Shown here piece by piece: positions 1 to 11,116 of a stretch of DNA of 64,000 bases; position 1 is the stretch's first letter, and each line of letters begins with the position of its first letter. The notes beneath the pieces are model-generated. The model saw only the letters and a program-made list of their open reading frames with translations, searched no databases and was not told where the DNA came from. This DNA comes from Tubulanus polymorphus. Taxonomy: Eukaryota; Nemertea; Palaeonemertea; Tubulaniformes; Tubulanidae. The DNA lies in NCBI RefSeq assembly GCF_964204645.1, contig NC_134035.1:4648501-4712500 (forward strand), given 5' to 3'. The translations under genes and the position numbers were made by a program.

Positions 1-695
1 CCGCTGGTAAGAACAAAACTTGAGAGTAATTTGTGATCAAAAACCGTTGTTTATTTGAAAATGAACTAGAAATTATTCTGATTTCGAAAGTGTTTTGAGA
101 TTTTTTTTTTAGCTCAGGGCTCCTCACTTCAGCACTAACACAGCTTTAAAGCTTGCTTGTTGTCCCTTTCCATATTGTAAATCAACTGTTTTACATATTT
201 AGTTGATTATTTAAAAAAAATTTGTGGAGAAAATAAATAATCATATCATATCAATCATGATTTCTAATTTAAACAAAATTTAAGTAACTTCGGATGAGAT
301 GGAAAAAAACAGTCGGGGGTCAAACGAAGAATGGACATCAATGAAGACGTGGAATGTGAAGATCGTGGAATGTGAAGGTCGGAGGGACTGAAGATCGGTC
401 GTGTTATGATATACAGTCAGTCGTAACTACAACATTTTTCCATTCGCATTTCATCGTCGTTCTGCCGACGACGCATTAGGCTCAGACCGAAAACTACAAG
501 TTAATCCCCGCGTTCGCGAATACGACCCGACGACCGACCGACGCTACACACAACCCTCGTCGTACCCTCGTTCCTCGCGCCTCTAATCTCCATCATATCA
601 ACGTCGGACGATAAAACGTTCCCTCGCGAACAATTACTTGCGGCGTTTCATGGTTTTTTCTATCTTCTTTACGTATATCTGTTATGCGTATAGGA
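1..695. other. Unassigned; AT-rich then CpG-rich
   Basis: The first 430 bases are AT-rich with no recognisable gene. A short direct duplication of GTGGAATGTGAAG lies near 349-381. From about 430 the sequence becomes CpG-rich, with many CGA/TCG triplets. I see no coding signal, RNA gene or bounded element. Confidence 0.6.
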
Positions 696-788
696 CAAGC
701 TGGACTAGTTCTACTGGTCAGCGCACTCGCCTTCTACGTACAAGACCCGGGTACAAGACCCGGGTACGATCCCCGTTCGATCCCCGGT
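696..788 (+). repeat. tRNA-like SINE head (degenerate)
   Basis: TAGTTCTACTGG (706-717) resembles a pol III A box and runs into GTCAGCGCACTCGCCTTCTA, which is like a tRNA D-arm to anticodon stretch. GTTCGATCCCC (775-785) matches the B box. Between them ACAAGACCCGGGT occurs twice in direct tandem (740-752 and 753-765), which breaks any true tRNA T-arm. This favours a tRNA-derived SINE head or tRNA pseudogene over a working tRNA. No SINE body or 3' tail can be delimited. Confidence 0.5.
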
Positions 789-1178
789 GAATGGGCGTAA
801 TTTCACTGTCACTTCTCTTAATCGTTACACATCCGCACTCGATCGATCGAGTCAACATGTAAAAAATAAAGTCATAAAAATAAGTCGTTCATCGCTTCAT
901 CAGCATTTCCGCGGCGAGATTTCCGAATTCATTACATAAAAGGTCGACCTCCAGATCCGAGAGACCCGTTACCTCGAACGGCCTCCGATTCGACTCGTAC
1001 CGGGTTCGACGGCGATCAAAATGAGTTCGCTCGTGATTAGAAACCGTAATCGGAGCCCGAGATCATCGTCGATATATCATCATTCGACTACGCTCATAGA
1101 AGTTTGATCGTTTTTCTATCGGCTGTTATCCGAGGCCCATTAACTCGCGCTACCGAGTTAGGGCCCGACTCCGCAATC
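789..1178. other. CpG-rich unassigned sequence
   Basis: GC- and CpG-rich unique sequence with no credible open frame, RNA gene or bounded element. Confidence 0.5.
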
Positions 1179-1208
1179 ACTCTCTCTCTCTCACTCTCTC
1201 TCTCTCTC
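1179..1208 (+). repeat. (CT)n microsatellite
   Basis: Nearly perfect CT dinucleotide run with one interrupting A. The short open frames on both strands here are products of the repeat. Confidence 0.95.
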
Positions 1209-1306
1209 GTTCTGTGCGTTCGAAACGGTTCATTAATATCGCACCCAAAGACATCAGCCGTCATAGTCGCAATCGGTATAAAGGACTTTCTGTCGAGACT
1301 AACATA

Positions 1307-1469
1307 GGGGTCATTCATTTATTACGTACGCATTAAGGGAGGGGGTAGGGCTCAGTGCAATTGCTTACTGTAATGCTTAATGTATAAGAAAAAATGGCCG
1401 ATTTTGCGTACAGAGGGGGAGGGTTGAAAAATTCAAAATTTTATGCATACGTAATAAATGAATGATCCC
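1307..1469. mobile_element. 163-bp MITE with about 26-bp TIRs
   Basis: The left end GGGGTCATTCATTTATTACG and the right end, ...GTAATAAATGAATGATCCC, are inverted complements over about 26 bp with two mismatches. The element is flanked by ATA on each side (1304-1306 and 1470-1472), consistent with a 3-bp target duplication. It carries no transposase frame, so it would be non-autonomous. A three-base A/T target site suits PIF/Harbinger-like elements, but the superfamily is inference; the boundaries are read directly. Confidence 0.85.
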
Positions 1470-1518
1470 ATAGCGCGCGCCGCGTTCGTACCTCAGCAGG
1501 GCTAGGTATACATTTTTC

Positions 1519-1702
1519 AGAGGTTGAGAACGAGAGAGAAGGGATGAATGCATGGTCGTGCGGGGAGGTCAAAGAAAGGCAATGAGGAAAGTAGAGTGTA
1601 GGGTATACAGAGGAAACTGAGAGCGAGTGGAAAAGTGGGGAGATGGAGGAGAAAGGATGAAGGGAGTGAGGGGGAGAGGGGAGGTAGGGAGAGAGCTAGG
1701 AC
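1519..1702 (+). repeat. Purine-rich (GA/GGA) low-complexity tract
   Basis: The plus strand is almost entirely A and G, with GGGAGA and GAGAGG runs. The minus-strand frame rich in Ser, Pro and Leu across it is an artefact of composition. Confidence 0.85.
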
Positions 1703-1768
1703 AGCGCGACTGTCATTCTTTCGCATAATTATCAAGTAAATGAATATGGACATAATCGGGTTTCACAC

Positions 1769-1772
<4 letters not shown>

Positions 1773-1805
<33 letters not shown>
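1773..1805 (+). repeat. (CT)n microsatellite
   Basis: About 16 uninterrupted CT units, followed by a short TGTGTG. Confidence 0.97.
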
Positions 1806-1810
<5 letters not shown>

Positions 1811-2509
1811 CGGCACACGATGAGGATGAGGACAAGGTGAGACGAGGTGAGGCGAGGCACGCCGTCGCTGATAATAATAAACCCCTCGTCGACGATTCCA
1901 CAATTCCACGACGACGACGGAAACGCAGAAGAAAAAAAACACGTCGCATCCGTAATTGGACATTTAATAGCGATCTACCGCTGCGTTAAAACGATTAATT
2001 GTCGCCGTGGAAACAACGCCTATAACAATGCCGGGCCCCGTGTGTGTGCGCGCGCCCGCGTACAATCGGTAGAGACGTATGTAAAGACGATGGCTCCGCG
2101 CGGCACCGGTGGGTGTCTTTATTTGATCGCCATATTTCGCGATCAACGTCGTCATAAATTAATGACGTGTTTTTTTTTTGCGACGACAAAATTTTCTGGA
2201 TATCGTTTTGTTTTCGAGTTAATCGGGAAACGTCGATTCATATAAAATCAACGCGACAGACACGTTTGTGATTTCATGTGAAAGCGAAATATTTTACGAG
2301 CTCCTAAACAAACGACAATATAAAATACTTAAAACTTGCCGATCTTAGAAAACTGGGGACTGAGGTTACGTTTTCTTAATTCATCTTCATAATCTCGGGG
2401 TAGGGTGTCAAGATATGAATTACTGCATAGTCTGGTGTACACTCAATTGACTTTGAATTAAGCCCCGGGTTAAAGTTAACAAAAGGGGTTCGGTAAAGTT
2501 GCAAAGTAT
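1806..2509. other. Unassigned; CpG-rich then AT-rich
   Basis: CpG-rich up to about 2160, including a GTGTGTGCGCGCGCCCGCG alternating tract with Z-DNA potential near 2041-2059, then AT-rich. A 132-codon plus-strand frame (1847-2245) is GC-driven and has overlapping open minus-strand frames, so I do not call it a gene. Confidence 0.5.
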
Positions 2510-2722
2510 GGCTTAGATTTACGACCAGTGTAAGCTCATTTTGGTTCCATAGACAATCTAACAACTTAAGACTAGAGTAAGCTTATTTTAGTTCTAACCG
2601 ATCTAACAACTTAAGACCAGTGTAAGCTCATTTTGGTTCTATAACCAATCTAACAACCTAAGACCAATCTAAGACCATCTTAGTTCTGTCGGCAATCTAA
2701 CAACTCAAGACCAGCGTTAAGA
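2510..2722. repeat. 47-bp minisatellite, about 4 units
   Basis: Units begin at GACCAGTGTAAGCTCATTTT (2522) and recur near 2570, 2615 and 2662, a spacing of 45-48 bp. Each holds a TTGGTTCTATA-like core followed by CAATCTAACAA and TTAAGACC. The same unit, reverse-complemented, is the interior of the 140-bp TIR element at 48622-48760, and a diverged array of it lies at 11117-11440. Confidence 0.85.
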
Positions 2723-3408
2723 TTAAGAACCCCTTTTAGACTTTAAAGAGAAACTGCGCAATTGAGAAGTTAGATTCGGAACCCGATAACCCGTCAGCAT
2801 CAGTGAGCATTCTATAAGTTTCAGCCTTTGTCGTTCTTCGGGGTCGGGCATCGGCGCATTATACCCGTAAGAATAAACGAACTTATATATTACCGGACTA
2901 GTATATGACAAGGTATTAGATCATATTACCGACACGCGTCGATAATACGGTTCAATACGGCTCGATAAAATCATTAGAAATCTATTATCCTCGTGCTACC
3001 ATCAAACACCGAGCTGGTCGCGCCGTTCGATAATTCTATTAACACCATCATCATCACAGATATACAACATTAATGGTCGAATGGCCACGGATGACGACGA
3101 CGCCGCCGCGCGAAATACCTACGCACACGCCTCGGCGAGGGCGGCCACTGTAAAGATTTGTTTTTATTCGAATAAAAAAAGAATATACTCAGCTGGAGAA
3201 TCGTATCGACCGAATTGAATACACATTCTTTTTCATAACTCGGCTTCAGAGGAAATTCTCCGGTGCATTCGTTAGAAATAACCCGAAGCGAGGCGGTTAC
3301 AATACTATCAATTCAATGAGATGATAATAGTAGAGTCTTTAGTTGACGTTGAAGTGAAACCCAAGAACGAACTCATTGTTTCCGAATAACTTCTGTCTTT
3401 CAAGCAAG
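2723..3408. other. Unassigned unique sequence
   Basis: Mixed AT-rich and CpG-rich sequence. A 62-codon minus-strand frame overlaps the array edge and has no recognisable domain. Confidence 0.5.
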
Positions 3409-3548
3409 CAGGGGCTACAGTTGGTCGAAAGTTGGTTAAAAGTAACCGGCGGATAAATACATTATAGTAACGATGAACTTTTAATCGTCACTATGTCAAC
3501 TATCCACTGGTTAACTCTAACCAACTTATGAGTAACTGCAGCCTCTGT
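3409..3548. mobile_element. 140-bp TIR element, copy 1 of tandem pair
   Basis: Left end CAGGGGCTACAGTTGGTC and right end ...GAGTAACTGCAGCCTCTG are imperfect inverted repeats. The interior carries GATGAACTTTTAATCGTCAC and ATGTCAACTATCCACTGG, both nearly repeated in the next element. No coding capacity. It belongs by end sequence to the GGCC(C)AGTTGC-type elements seen elsewhere in the window. Confidence 0.75.
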
Positions 3549-3559
3549 TCCGCAGTTCT

Positions 3560-3700
3560 GGGGCCAGTTGCTCAAACGTTTAAAGATAATCATCGAATAA
3601 ATACTATAGTAACTATGAACTTTTAATTATATATATTGTCACTATGTCAACTATCCACTGGTAAACTCGAACTAACTTTATTCAGAGCAACTGTAGCCCC
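3560..3700. mobile_element. 141-bp TIR element, copy 2 of tandem pair
   Basis: Left end GGGGCCAGTTGCTCAAAC and right end ...CAGAGCAACTGTAGCCCC are inverted repeats. The interior (ACTATGAACTTTTAATTATA ... ATGTCAACTATCCACTGG) closely matches copy 1, so the two elements form a head-to-tail duplicate about 150 bp apart. An AT insertion (TATATATATT) distinguishes this copy. Confidence 0.78.
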
Positions 3701-4386
3701 ACAAGTATTTCACCTTAAACATTAGAAACGACAGTTCATCGTTCTTATGACCGACGGTTTCAATTTTAATTCTACGATAATCTAAAATATCAGGCGTTGT
3801 TCTTTGCGCGTGTATTTCACGTATTCCCATCGGTTTCTTCTACGCGCGTTCAAATCTCCCGAATAAAAAGCATTTACTACACAAGCGGCAAGCGAACTGA
3901 CAACACCTACAAGAGCTAACCAACACCCGTGAGAGGGTATGAACCTTTCGTAAAACGATACAAATATCTTTTTCAAAATTCGTAGAGAAAAACTTCTGCT
4001 ACGGTTTCGAGTTATTCGAGTTGTTCACGCGCCGGTAACGAGAAATCTGCTGAGCTGGCAATTTACGCGCGTGTTGGCTACACACAACCAGACAGTGGCG
4101 TCATCTGGTGGTCGAACGAGGAACTTCCACTCGGTGTTTAATAAGCAATTTGTTTAGATTCGAAAACATAGCGCGAGATTATCGACTAATCGGTGCTTCT
4201 AATCCGGGAGAGATGGAAAAAATTTCTGTCGTTTCAATTTCAATCGAGGTTGTTGTCCACCACGGACCTTTTTCTAAACATAATATATACTACTGTATAA
4301 TTCACCCCTTGAGTCGAATACAATACCATTAAAAAACTGAAGATTTTTTTTTGCGATGAGAATCAATGGCCTGAGTGTTGTTACTA
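3701..4386. other. Unassigned unique sequence
   Basis: No supported gene. TCATCTGGTGGTCG (4101-4114) read on the minus strand gives a CCACCAGATGACG core, one base away from a CTCF-like consensus. It sits immediately upstream of a 74-codon frame with no recognisable domain. Confidence 0.45.
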
Positions 4387-4744
4387 CAGTGGAACCTCGT
4401 AACAACGAACTTCAGGAGACTGGAAAATCTGTTCGTTATAACTGATACAGCGGAACCTCGTTACAACGATTTTCAGGAGACCTGAAAATGTGTTTGTTAT
4501 AACTGATGCAGCGGAACCTCGTTACAACGAACTTCAGGAGACCTGAAAATGTGTTCGTTATAACTGATACAGCGGAACCTCGTTACAACGAACTTCAGGA
4601 GATCAGAAAAACTATTCATTATAACCAGCAATGGTTTGTTTGTTATCAAATCCAATATTAGATGATCCGAATTTTGAAGTTGTCGTCAAATCCGATTTAA
4701 ATCGTTTTATATCCCAATCATTCGTTACATCCGAGGTTCCACTG
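4387..4744. mobile_element. pogo-like (Tc1/mariner) MITE with internal 61-bp array
   Basis: The element opens with CAGTGGAACCTCG and closes with CGAGGTTCCACTG, a perfect 13-bp inverted repeat, and is flanked by TA on both sides (4385-4386 and 4745-4746). The TIR resembles the CAGT-GAACCTCG-TATAACGAA ends known from pogo/Tigger elements, which also target TA. The left end has been amplified into four tandem 61-bp units (starts 4390, 4451, 4512, 4573). No transposase is present. A second array of the same unit lies at 60515-60860. Confidence 0.85.
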
Positions 4745-4746
4745 TA

Positions 4747-5708
4747 TACAAGCGCTCTTCCAAACACTGTTGAATACTTTCTGATTCGGAAAACTCGAAA
4801 CAGTTCTTATTCAATGTAGAGCAGTTTTTTTTCTCCGATTAATCCTACTTCTTCTCTATCTTTTTTTCTAAGGTAAAGTTTTCGTCGCGAAGGGTGAAAA
4901 ATAACGTGTTTTGTATGAAAGACTTGTGCGCGTTTTGCTTGTGAAGTTATATTGTTATTATTAATATATACGGAATAGAATAATAATCATGTTGGATCCT
5001 ACCTGCACCAGAAAGCCGCATTGACGTATACTGTTCACCACTACAAGGGTACCTACCTATAAATATACGAAAAATAAATACAACGATTAGATGAAGAGTA
5101 TTTCAGCATTCAAGGGTGAAATTTAAAAAAAAAGAAAGGTTAATTCTTTACTAGCCAATATTTTTGGTCCCACTGATGTTTTACGCATTAATAACCCTTC
5201 ACAATGCATTCTCATAGATATGCTGCATTTTGTGCAACCGCATGGTAAATTTTTCATATCTTTTTCACACAACTTTCATCGCCGTCGATTAAAACGGGGT
5301 ATTTCTGAAAAATATCAAAATGGGCCGGGCCAAGAACTGGGTCGTTGGAACTGCTCAGGTGAATATCCCCTCCCTGACACGGCATCGCATGCGAACACGC
5401 GACGAACTGAGTTTTATAACTTCTTCAGCGCGCGGCGAAATTGAAATATGAAAATCATGACAATAGAACTTTACAATGGATTGTTTTTCAAGTTTTTTTT
5501 TCATTGTTTGGTACCGCGATGATACGACTGCGCGATACGGTGAGTTACGTTTAGGGCTGCAGGAAGTAACAATCTCGTTTTCGAAGCGTCAGTCGTTTTT
5601 TAGACGCGGTAGACCCTCGCGTTTATTTCCGTCTAGAATGCCGCGAACGGCTGCTGGAGAGTGCTCTCATTCGGCGACAGCGTTCTCTCTCAAACAGTTA
5701 CCCTCATT
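4747..5708. other. Unassigned unique sequence
   Basis: AT-rich, with poly-A and poly-T runs. The frames at 5220-5444 and 5476-5781 show no domain, and the latter runs into a CA/AT microsatellite. Nothing else is supported. Confidence 0.5.
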
Positions 5709-5771
<63 letters not shown>

Positions 5772-5772
5772 T
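5709..5772 (+). repeat. (CA)n-(AT)n compound microsatellite
   Basis: Six CA units pass directly into about 25 AT units with one G interruption. Tyr/Ile repeat frames across it are artefacts. Confidence 0.97.
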
Positions 5773-6305
5773 CCGCGTTAAGAAAATTCGAGAGAAAAAA
5801 ATACTCATCATCCACCACCGACATGCCCTGATTGGAGGAGATCCATCGTTACAACTGCGGAATAAGCATCCACATCTTCCACCATGACTATTACCGGTAA
5901 ACAATGCATTGGAAATAATGGTCAATACAAAGTTTCTCGTGAATGAAGCCTGCCAGTGTTACCCATTGACATACACATCGCGGCCTTAGAAAAATTCATG
6001 AAAACCTTTCCGAGTAAGTAAAAGGCTAAATGCACTTTTAGTGAGTGACTACACAACTCGTTGACATGTGTGACAATTCGATTCAAGCGGTCAGATGATT
6101 GCCCCTTTCTGTAAGGGGATCGTCCGAACAGCTGATGTTACGTGTGAACTGATTACATTTAACCTATTGATTCAACGGATTGAACTCGGAAAATCGAAAC
6201 AAAATACGGATTGCGGATTGAACGTCATTTTAGAATTGAATTTCAATCGCATCCGATTCAGTTATGACTCTTATTATGTTATATATTCAGCCTGTACAAT
6301 CAGTG
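5773..6305. other. Unassigned unique sequence
   Basis: No gene, RNA or bounded repeat recognised. It ends at the 59-bp array. Confidence 0.5.
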
Positions 6306-6600
6306 GGGTAAAACCTTTGATCACCTGGTAATCAAGGGGGTAAGACCCTCGGTAACATCTTTCATATTTCTGTTAAAATTAATCAGTAATCAAGGGGTGG
6401 TAAGACCCTCAGTAACATCTTTCCTATTTCTATGCAAGTTAATCAGTAATCAAGGGGGGTAAGACCCTCAGTAACATCTTTCATATTTCTGTTCAAATTA
6501 ACCAGTAATCAAAGGGGTAAGACCCTCAGTAATACCTTTCATATTTCTATAAGACCCTTAGTAACATCATTCATATTTCAGCAAAAATTGAACAAATGAA
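6306..6600. repeat. 59-bp minisatellite, about 5 units
   Basis: ATCAAGGGGG-type starts occur at 6331, 6389, 6449 and 6508 (58-60 bp apart), each followed by TAAGACCCTCAGTAACATCT and TTTCATATTTCTGTTCAAAT. A shortened unit ends the array. A single diverged copy stands alone at 30946-31012, 24 kb away. Confidence 0.93.
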
Positions 6601-7675
6601 ATCAGTATCCGAGGGGATCAGCGGGGCCAAAATAGTAACAAAAACACAAAAATCAGGAACAGCATGAGGGTGCTCCGGGCGGCTAGTATAAGGCTAGGCG
6701 ACCCCTGCGTTCGTATATAATCACGCATTAGTTGAATAATCGATCGACATGGTGTGATCCGCGTTAATCGTATAAATTAGCTATAATAGTAATTAACGAT
6801 ATTAATCAAATACTTATAAATCTCGACGATTATATCGACGAATCAATAATGAGTTCAGAATGAGGGAACTGTAAACGTTCGAAAAGACAGAAAAAGCAAA
6901 TCGGATAGCAAATAGTTGACCGAGGCTGTTGATAATGTAGTTACAATTGACAATTGAAAACGGACTGATTTAATTCAAACCATACAACGGCGTTCGGTTG
7001 AAAGCTGAATCGCGTGTGAATCATTGAGACGTAGCAAGAGAACGATTGCCAATAACACGAGCACATACAGTATCAGCAGCAAAAACCAACCAGCGCAGGA
7101 CAGCGCGGAGAGAGAGAGAGAGACAGATCAATCAGAATGATCGTTGATTGAACAACCAACTAGAATGACCTCTTTCAATCAACAAATTGACCTCAACCAA
7201 TAACATAATTTAACCCTTTCCAAGACAACGGCAGCGACGACGACGACGAACGACGCCACAAAATGTAGCCATCCCACTGACTGTCAAGTGAAGAGATTGA
7301 GCGCGACCGCAACATCGAAAGAAGAGAAAACTAGCGAGTCGATTTAAATGTCACCGAACTACAAAATCGATGTAAAAAGAACAGGAAATTCCTAACGTCT
7401 TCGTTGTTGTCATTTTCGGCCATGTTTGATTCGTATCCCGGACGCACGTACGGGGCGAGAGGGACGTTATCGTCGACTAAATTGAAACAAGCAAAGGTAA
7501 ACAATTTCGTGCGCGCGTGTGTGAATGTGACGGGCAGAAGAGAAGTGACGCTGATGATGAACCGAGCCAGAGGCTGTATTCGCTGTGTTCGCTGTATTCG
7601 CTGTGCGCGTGTTTGCTCAGTGTGACGAGGGGTTAGAATGTCATGTACTTCAACTTCTCATCTCGAAAATGCAGA
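6601..7675. other. Unassigned sequence with short GA and CGA runs
   Basis: Contains (GA)6-7 near 7108-7122 and a GACGACGACGA run near 7237. The frame at 7404-7625 is short and has no recognised domain. Confidence 0.5.
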
Positions 7676-7960
7676 CCGAAGGGGAGAGGGAGAGAGAGGG
7701 GCAAAGAGAAGAGAGAGCGAGAGAGATGGGTGAAGGCGAAGGGGAAGAGGGAGTGAGAAGGGAGAGAGCGGTCGAGGTAGGGAGATAATTGGGAAGGAAA
7801 GGGTGAAGAGATCGGTAGATGAGCTTGAGAAGAAAAATGGTAGATTAAAGATGGAATGATGGAATGGGAAAGGACAGGGCAGAAGGAAAAGGTAAGAGAG
7901 GGCTTGAAAGGAAAGGGACAGCGACTGAGGGATAGAGGGACTGAGGATGTGTCCATAACT
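7676..7960 (+). repeat. Purine-rich (GA/GGA) tract
   Basis: A long stretch of almost pure A and G on the plus strand. The minus-strand frames of about 107 and 131 codons here are Ser/Pro/Leu/Phe-rich low-complexity artefacts. Confidence 0.88.
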
Positions 7961-8153
7961 CTTAACCCCTAAAGGGACCCTTTTTCCCCTAGAATCATTC
8001 AGAAACCAGAAAGGAGAGGCTAAGAGAGGGCTTGAAGGGAAAGAGACAGCCACCGAGAGATAGAAGGACCCGGGATGTGTCTAGAAGCGCACTTAACCCC
8101 TGAAGGGACTGCCGAACGGAAATTTTTTCCCCTGGAAACATTCAGAAACCACT
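7893..8153. repeat. 128-bp tandem duplication
   Basis: TAAGAGAGGGCTTGAA starts at 7893 and again at 8021. Both copies continue through a GGATGTGTC segment, CTTAACCCCT-AAGGGAC, TTTTTCCCCT and CATTCAGAAACCA. The second copy has gained a short insertion (GCCGAACGGAAA). Confidence 0.88.
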
Positions 8154-8729
8154 CACTCACTCGGCACCGTCGCGTTCTTCTTCACAAAATTGCCAATTTC
8201 GACATCGGGTTTAATTTCGTCATCCGATAAGTAGTGGATATAATTGCAGAAACCGAGAGTCGAACGGAACCGACGACGACGGCGACCGGCGATGATTCGA
8301 CTCTCACCGCCGCCGCTGGCTATATCGGTATTGTATTTGTACAACCCTCCGCGCAGGTTACAGATGCTTGGCCCTTCCTTCGTATATGCCTCGCAGATAT
8401 CTCGCGCCGCTGTCATCGTCGCAGCTCGGCGCGGCGCGGTCCAACGCCGGAACGAGGCCTGAACTTTCCTTCGTCGATCGGAACAAATCAAATACACGCT
8501 GAAAACTCGTAATTAACGCCGCGGCAATTCTTACCGTTTAAAGCCCGCGAGATATAATTTCATCATCGTCGATCCCCACGATTTCAACAAATATATCATT
8601 AAAAATTCAACGCGTTTCAAATAATTCGAAAAAAAGAACATATTTCAGCCGACAGCGGTGTAAGTCGTATTACAACGCTGGCCAAATATACATGTAAAAT
8701 ATACTCAATTTGAAAAGCCGATTGCTGAC
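8154..8729. other. Unassigned CpG-rich sequence
   Basis: Open frames exist on both strands (92 and 114 codons) because the sequence is GC-rich. None has a recognised domain, so none is called. Confidence 0.45.

Positions 8730-8770
<41 letters not shown>
8730..8770 (+). repeat. (GA)n microsatellite
   Basis: About 18 GA units with GATA interruptions at both ends. Confidence 0.96.
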
Positions 8771-8771
<1 letters not shown>

Positions 8772-9376
8772 TGAAAAAGGTTATTAATTTCTTTCAAGGA
8801 ATAGTTTTCTAATCAGCTCTGGAATTAGAAGCTTAAAATCCTCAAAATTCAGCGCCAGATTTTAAGTGAAAGATAACGCGTTAGAATGTTGGCATGTTTG
8901 ATTGATTAAACCGGAGCAGATTGTTTCAGGTATGTGTCACGCAGATTGGTGGGTACAGCGACGTACAACACGCGCCCGCTTAAACATATCAAATTCATTT
9001 TTCCACTTCGACAAAGAACGTATTAACTATTACATACAGATTTCCCTAGATTAGAGAGCATAACATGCGGCACGCAAAGGGTTAATTCGAATGAGAAATA
9101 GCTAAGATAAAAAGTTGAAAGTTTAACCTGAAGGTTAATGTTAAAGAAAAAGCATTCGGGCTTTCTGCAAATGATCTAAAAATGCAAGCATTTTCGATGT
9201 AATCTTAGCCATGTTATTTCCATTTTGTCATATGTTTTTGTAAAGAGGGAAAACACCGAACCCGTTTGTTCGCCAGTTCAGGCTGGACGGAAGATTTTTT
9301 CTAACCCCAAACCGGGGATAAAATTTCTAAATTCTGTATGTCCGAATAGATTCCATCTTCTATATTTTGTACCCAG
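8771..9376. other. Unassigned AT-rich sequence
   Basis: Unique AT-rich sequence without open frames above 60 codons, RNA genes or clear repeats. Confidence 0.55.
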
Positions 9377-9475
9377 GGCCCGGTTCCACAGTTGCGAGTA
9401 ATAGTTAAAATCAGTTCATTTCCAATGAGTAAACTCCGAGCTACAATCTTAACTTGCAACTGCGGAACTGGATCC
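9377..9475. mobile_element. About 99-bp TIR element (CCGGTTCCACAGTTGC type)
   Basis: Left end GGCCCGGTTCCACAGTTGCG and right end ...TTGCAACTGCGGAACTGGATCC are inverted repeats over about 20 bp. The whole unit could fold into a hairpin. No coding capacity. The same terminus type bounds the element at 26341-26831. Confidence 0.75.
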
Positions 9476-11116
9476 AGATTTTTGAATATTTCATTCCTGG
9501 TAGGTCTAGCGATTGGGATTAATGAAATGAATTAGATATTCTTGTTGAAACGGATTATTGTTGAAGAGCAATTTCAATGTATTGGTCAGTTGTATTCATC
9601 TCGAGCTCGCGATGAGATGACGAAGAATGCCTGCAGTGAACCGATCTCCGAGGAATGTCAACAATCGGGTCGCGGAAGTGTCGGTCATTTCCTGTTCTCG
9701 AGCGCGGATCGCGATCGAGCTCGAGCTCGCGCGTCGTCGGCGTCTCGTTCCGAGGACGAGTTCGTCGCCGTCTTAATCTCCCGCCGAATCGAGCGACGAC
9801 GACGGAAATTTGAACGCCACCGACGACAACGGTAATTAACGGACGGACCGCGAGCGTTAGAGGTGAAACGTCGCGCGCCGGTCTCTTCACGCGCGTTTCG
9901 TACGCTTATATCTGACAAAACCAGATCCTCTTCAACTAGAATCTCGACCGCGTCGTAACGTCGTACGTCGTACGTCCGCGATTCAACTAATTAACGTTCA
10001 AACGAACGTCGAAGAAATCGAATCGCGACGACGACGCCTAATCGGTTCGTTTCGAACTTTAATAGTCTTAAATTTAGTGGCAATTTCCGAACGCGTCGAA
10101 AAGAACGAGAGCGCGAACGAACACCGTCGGATAATTCTTTAATTTGAACAGATGCCGGAGATTGATGGTTAGAAATCGATGTGGACTCGGCTTAGGTTCG
10201 AATTGTCAAGCGATCCGACTTTTCTAGTAAATCCGCAGGTCGGCGCCCATTTCAACATCTTCGCTTCATCGTATAGTTTATAAGAACGAAGAGGTGGCAT
10301 ACTTTCTCATCGGTTTAATTGGCCTTCGAGTTATTGTTTCGTTATCGTGTAAAAGACCGTCGAAAAGAATGCTCAAGCGAAACGACATTGATCTAAATGG
10401 TAACATCCGCATTTTACCATAGCGAAAGACCATTGAAATCAATGTTGAAGCAGAAGAACATTGATTTTAAAAGATCATCGAATGGTAATATCTTCGTTTT
10501 ACCATAAAAATGTTAAGGCGATATCAATGGTAATACCTCCATTAAAGACCTACTATACTAAACGACGCGGTTTACATATTTTCACACAAACGTATGAAAA
10601 TAGATATCAAAACTGAACTGAACGAAGTCACCCAGTATAGCAGGATAATATATACCAGTCAAAAGCTTACATGACGAATATATTACGCAGTTTTACCCAT
10701 AACTACATATAACAAAGATAAGCAGTTGAGCATTAGAGTAGACATTGTTGACCGAGCCCTAATGAGCGTGATTAATACGGACTTTCCAATTAACGAGAAG
10801 CTCTCTATCTGCAGAGGACGTATTGTTTACCGAGACAGACAGAGAGAGAGAGAAAGCGTGCGAGAGGCAAAGAGGGTAGAGAGGGTACCCCCTTATTGTC
10901 CCTCGATGTTCGTTTATATATCAAACACTAATCAGTATCGTCATTAGTTTGTATCACGACTAACACGATGACCTCATCTTAATTATTATCTAACGACCTA
11001 CTGTTAATTACCGACGACTGAGTGTAGAAACTCTGAACGAATACGCCGCCGCAGACAGCCACGAGCAAAAAATTCGTTCACCTTGTGAAGGTGAAACCAG
11101 AGGCACCAGCAACCAG
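9476..11116. other. Unassigned; CpG-rich block about 9600-10150
   Basis: Dense in CGA/TCG/GCG triplets at 9600-10150, including ACGTCGTACGTCGTACGTCC near 9957-9976, which is self-complementary in part. Overlapping frames on both strands reflect composition. The rest is unique AT-rich sequence with a short AGAGAGAGAG run near 10840. Confidence 0.5.

Noticed and set aside
1847-2245. 132-codon plus-strand frame
   Set aside because: CpG-rich with competing minus-strand frames, no recognised domain, and it ends in AT-rich sequence.
6306-6600. 59-bp direct repeats as a CRISPR array
   Set aside because: The units are contiguous tandem repeats without unique spacers, and the DNA is eukaryotic in character.
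7633-8053. 107- and 131-codon minus-strand frames
   Set aside because: They lie over a purine tract plus a 128-bp duplication; no domain.
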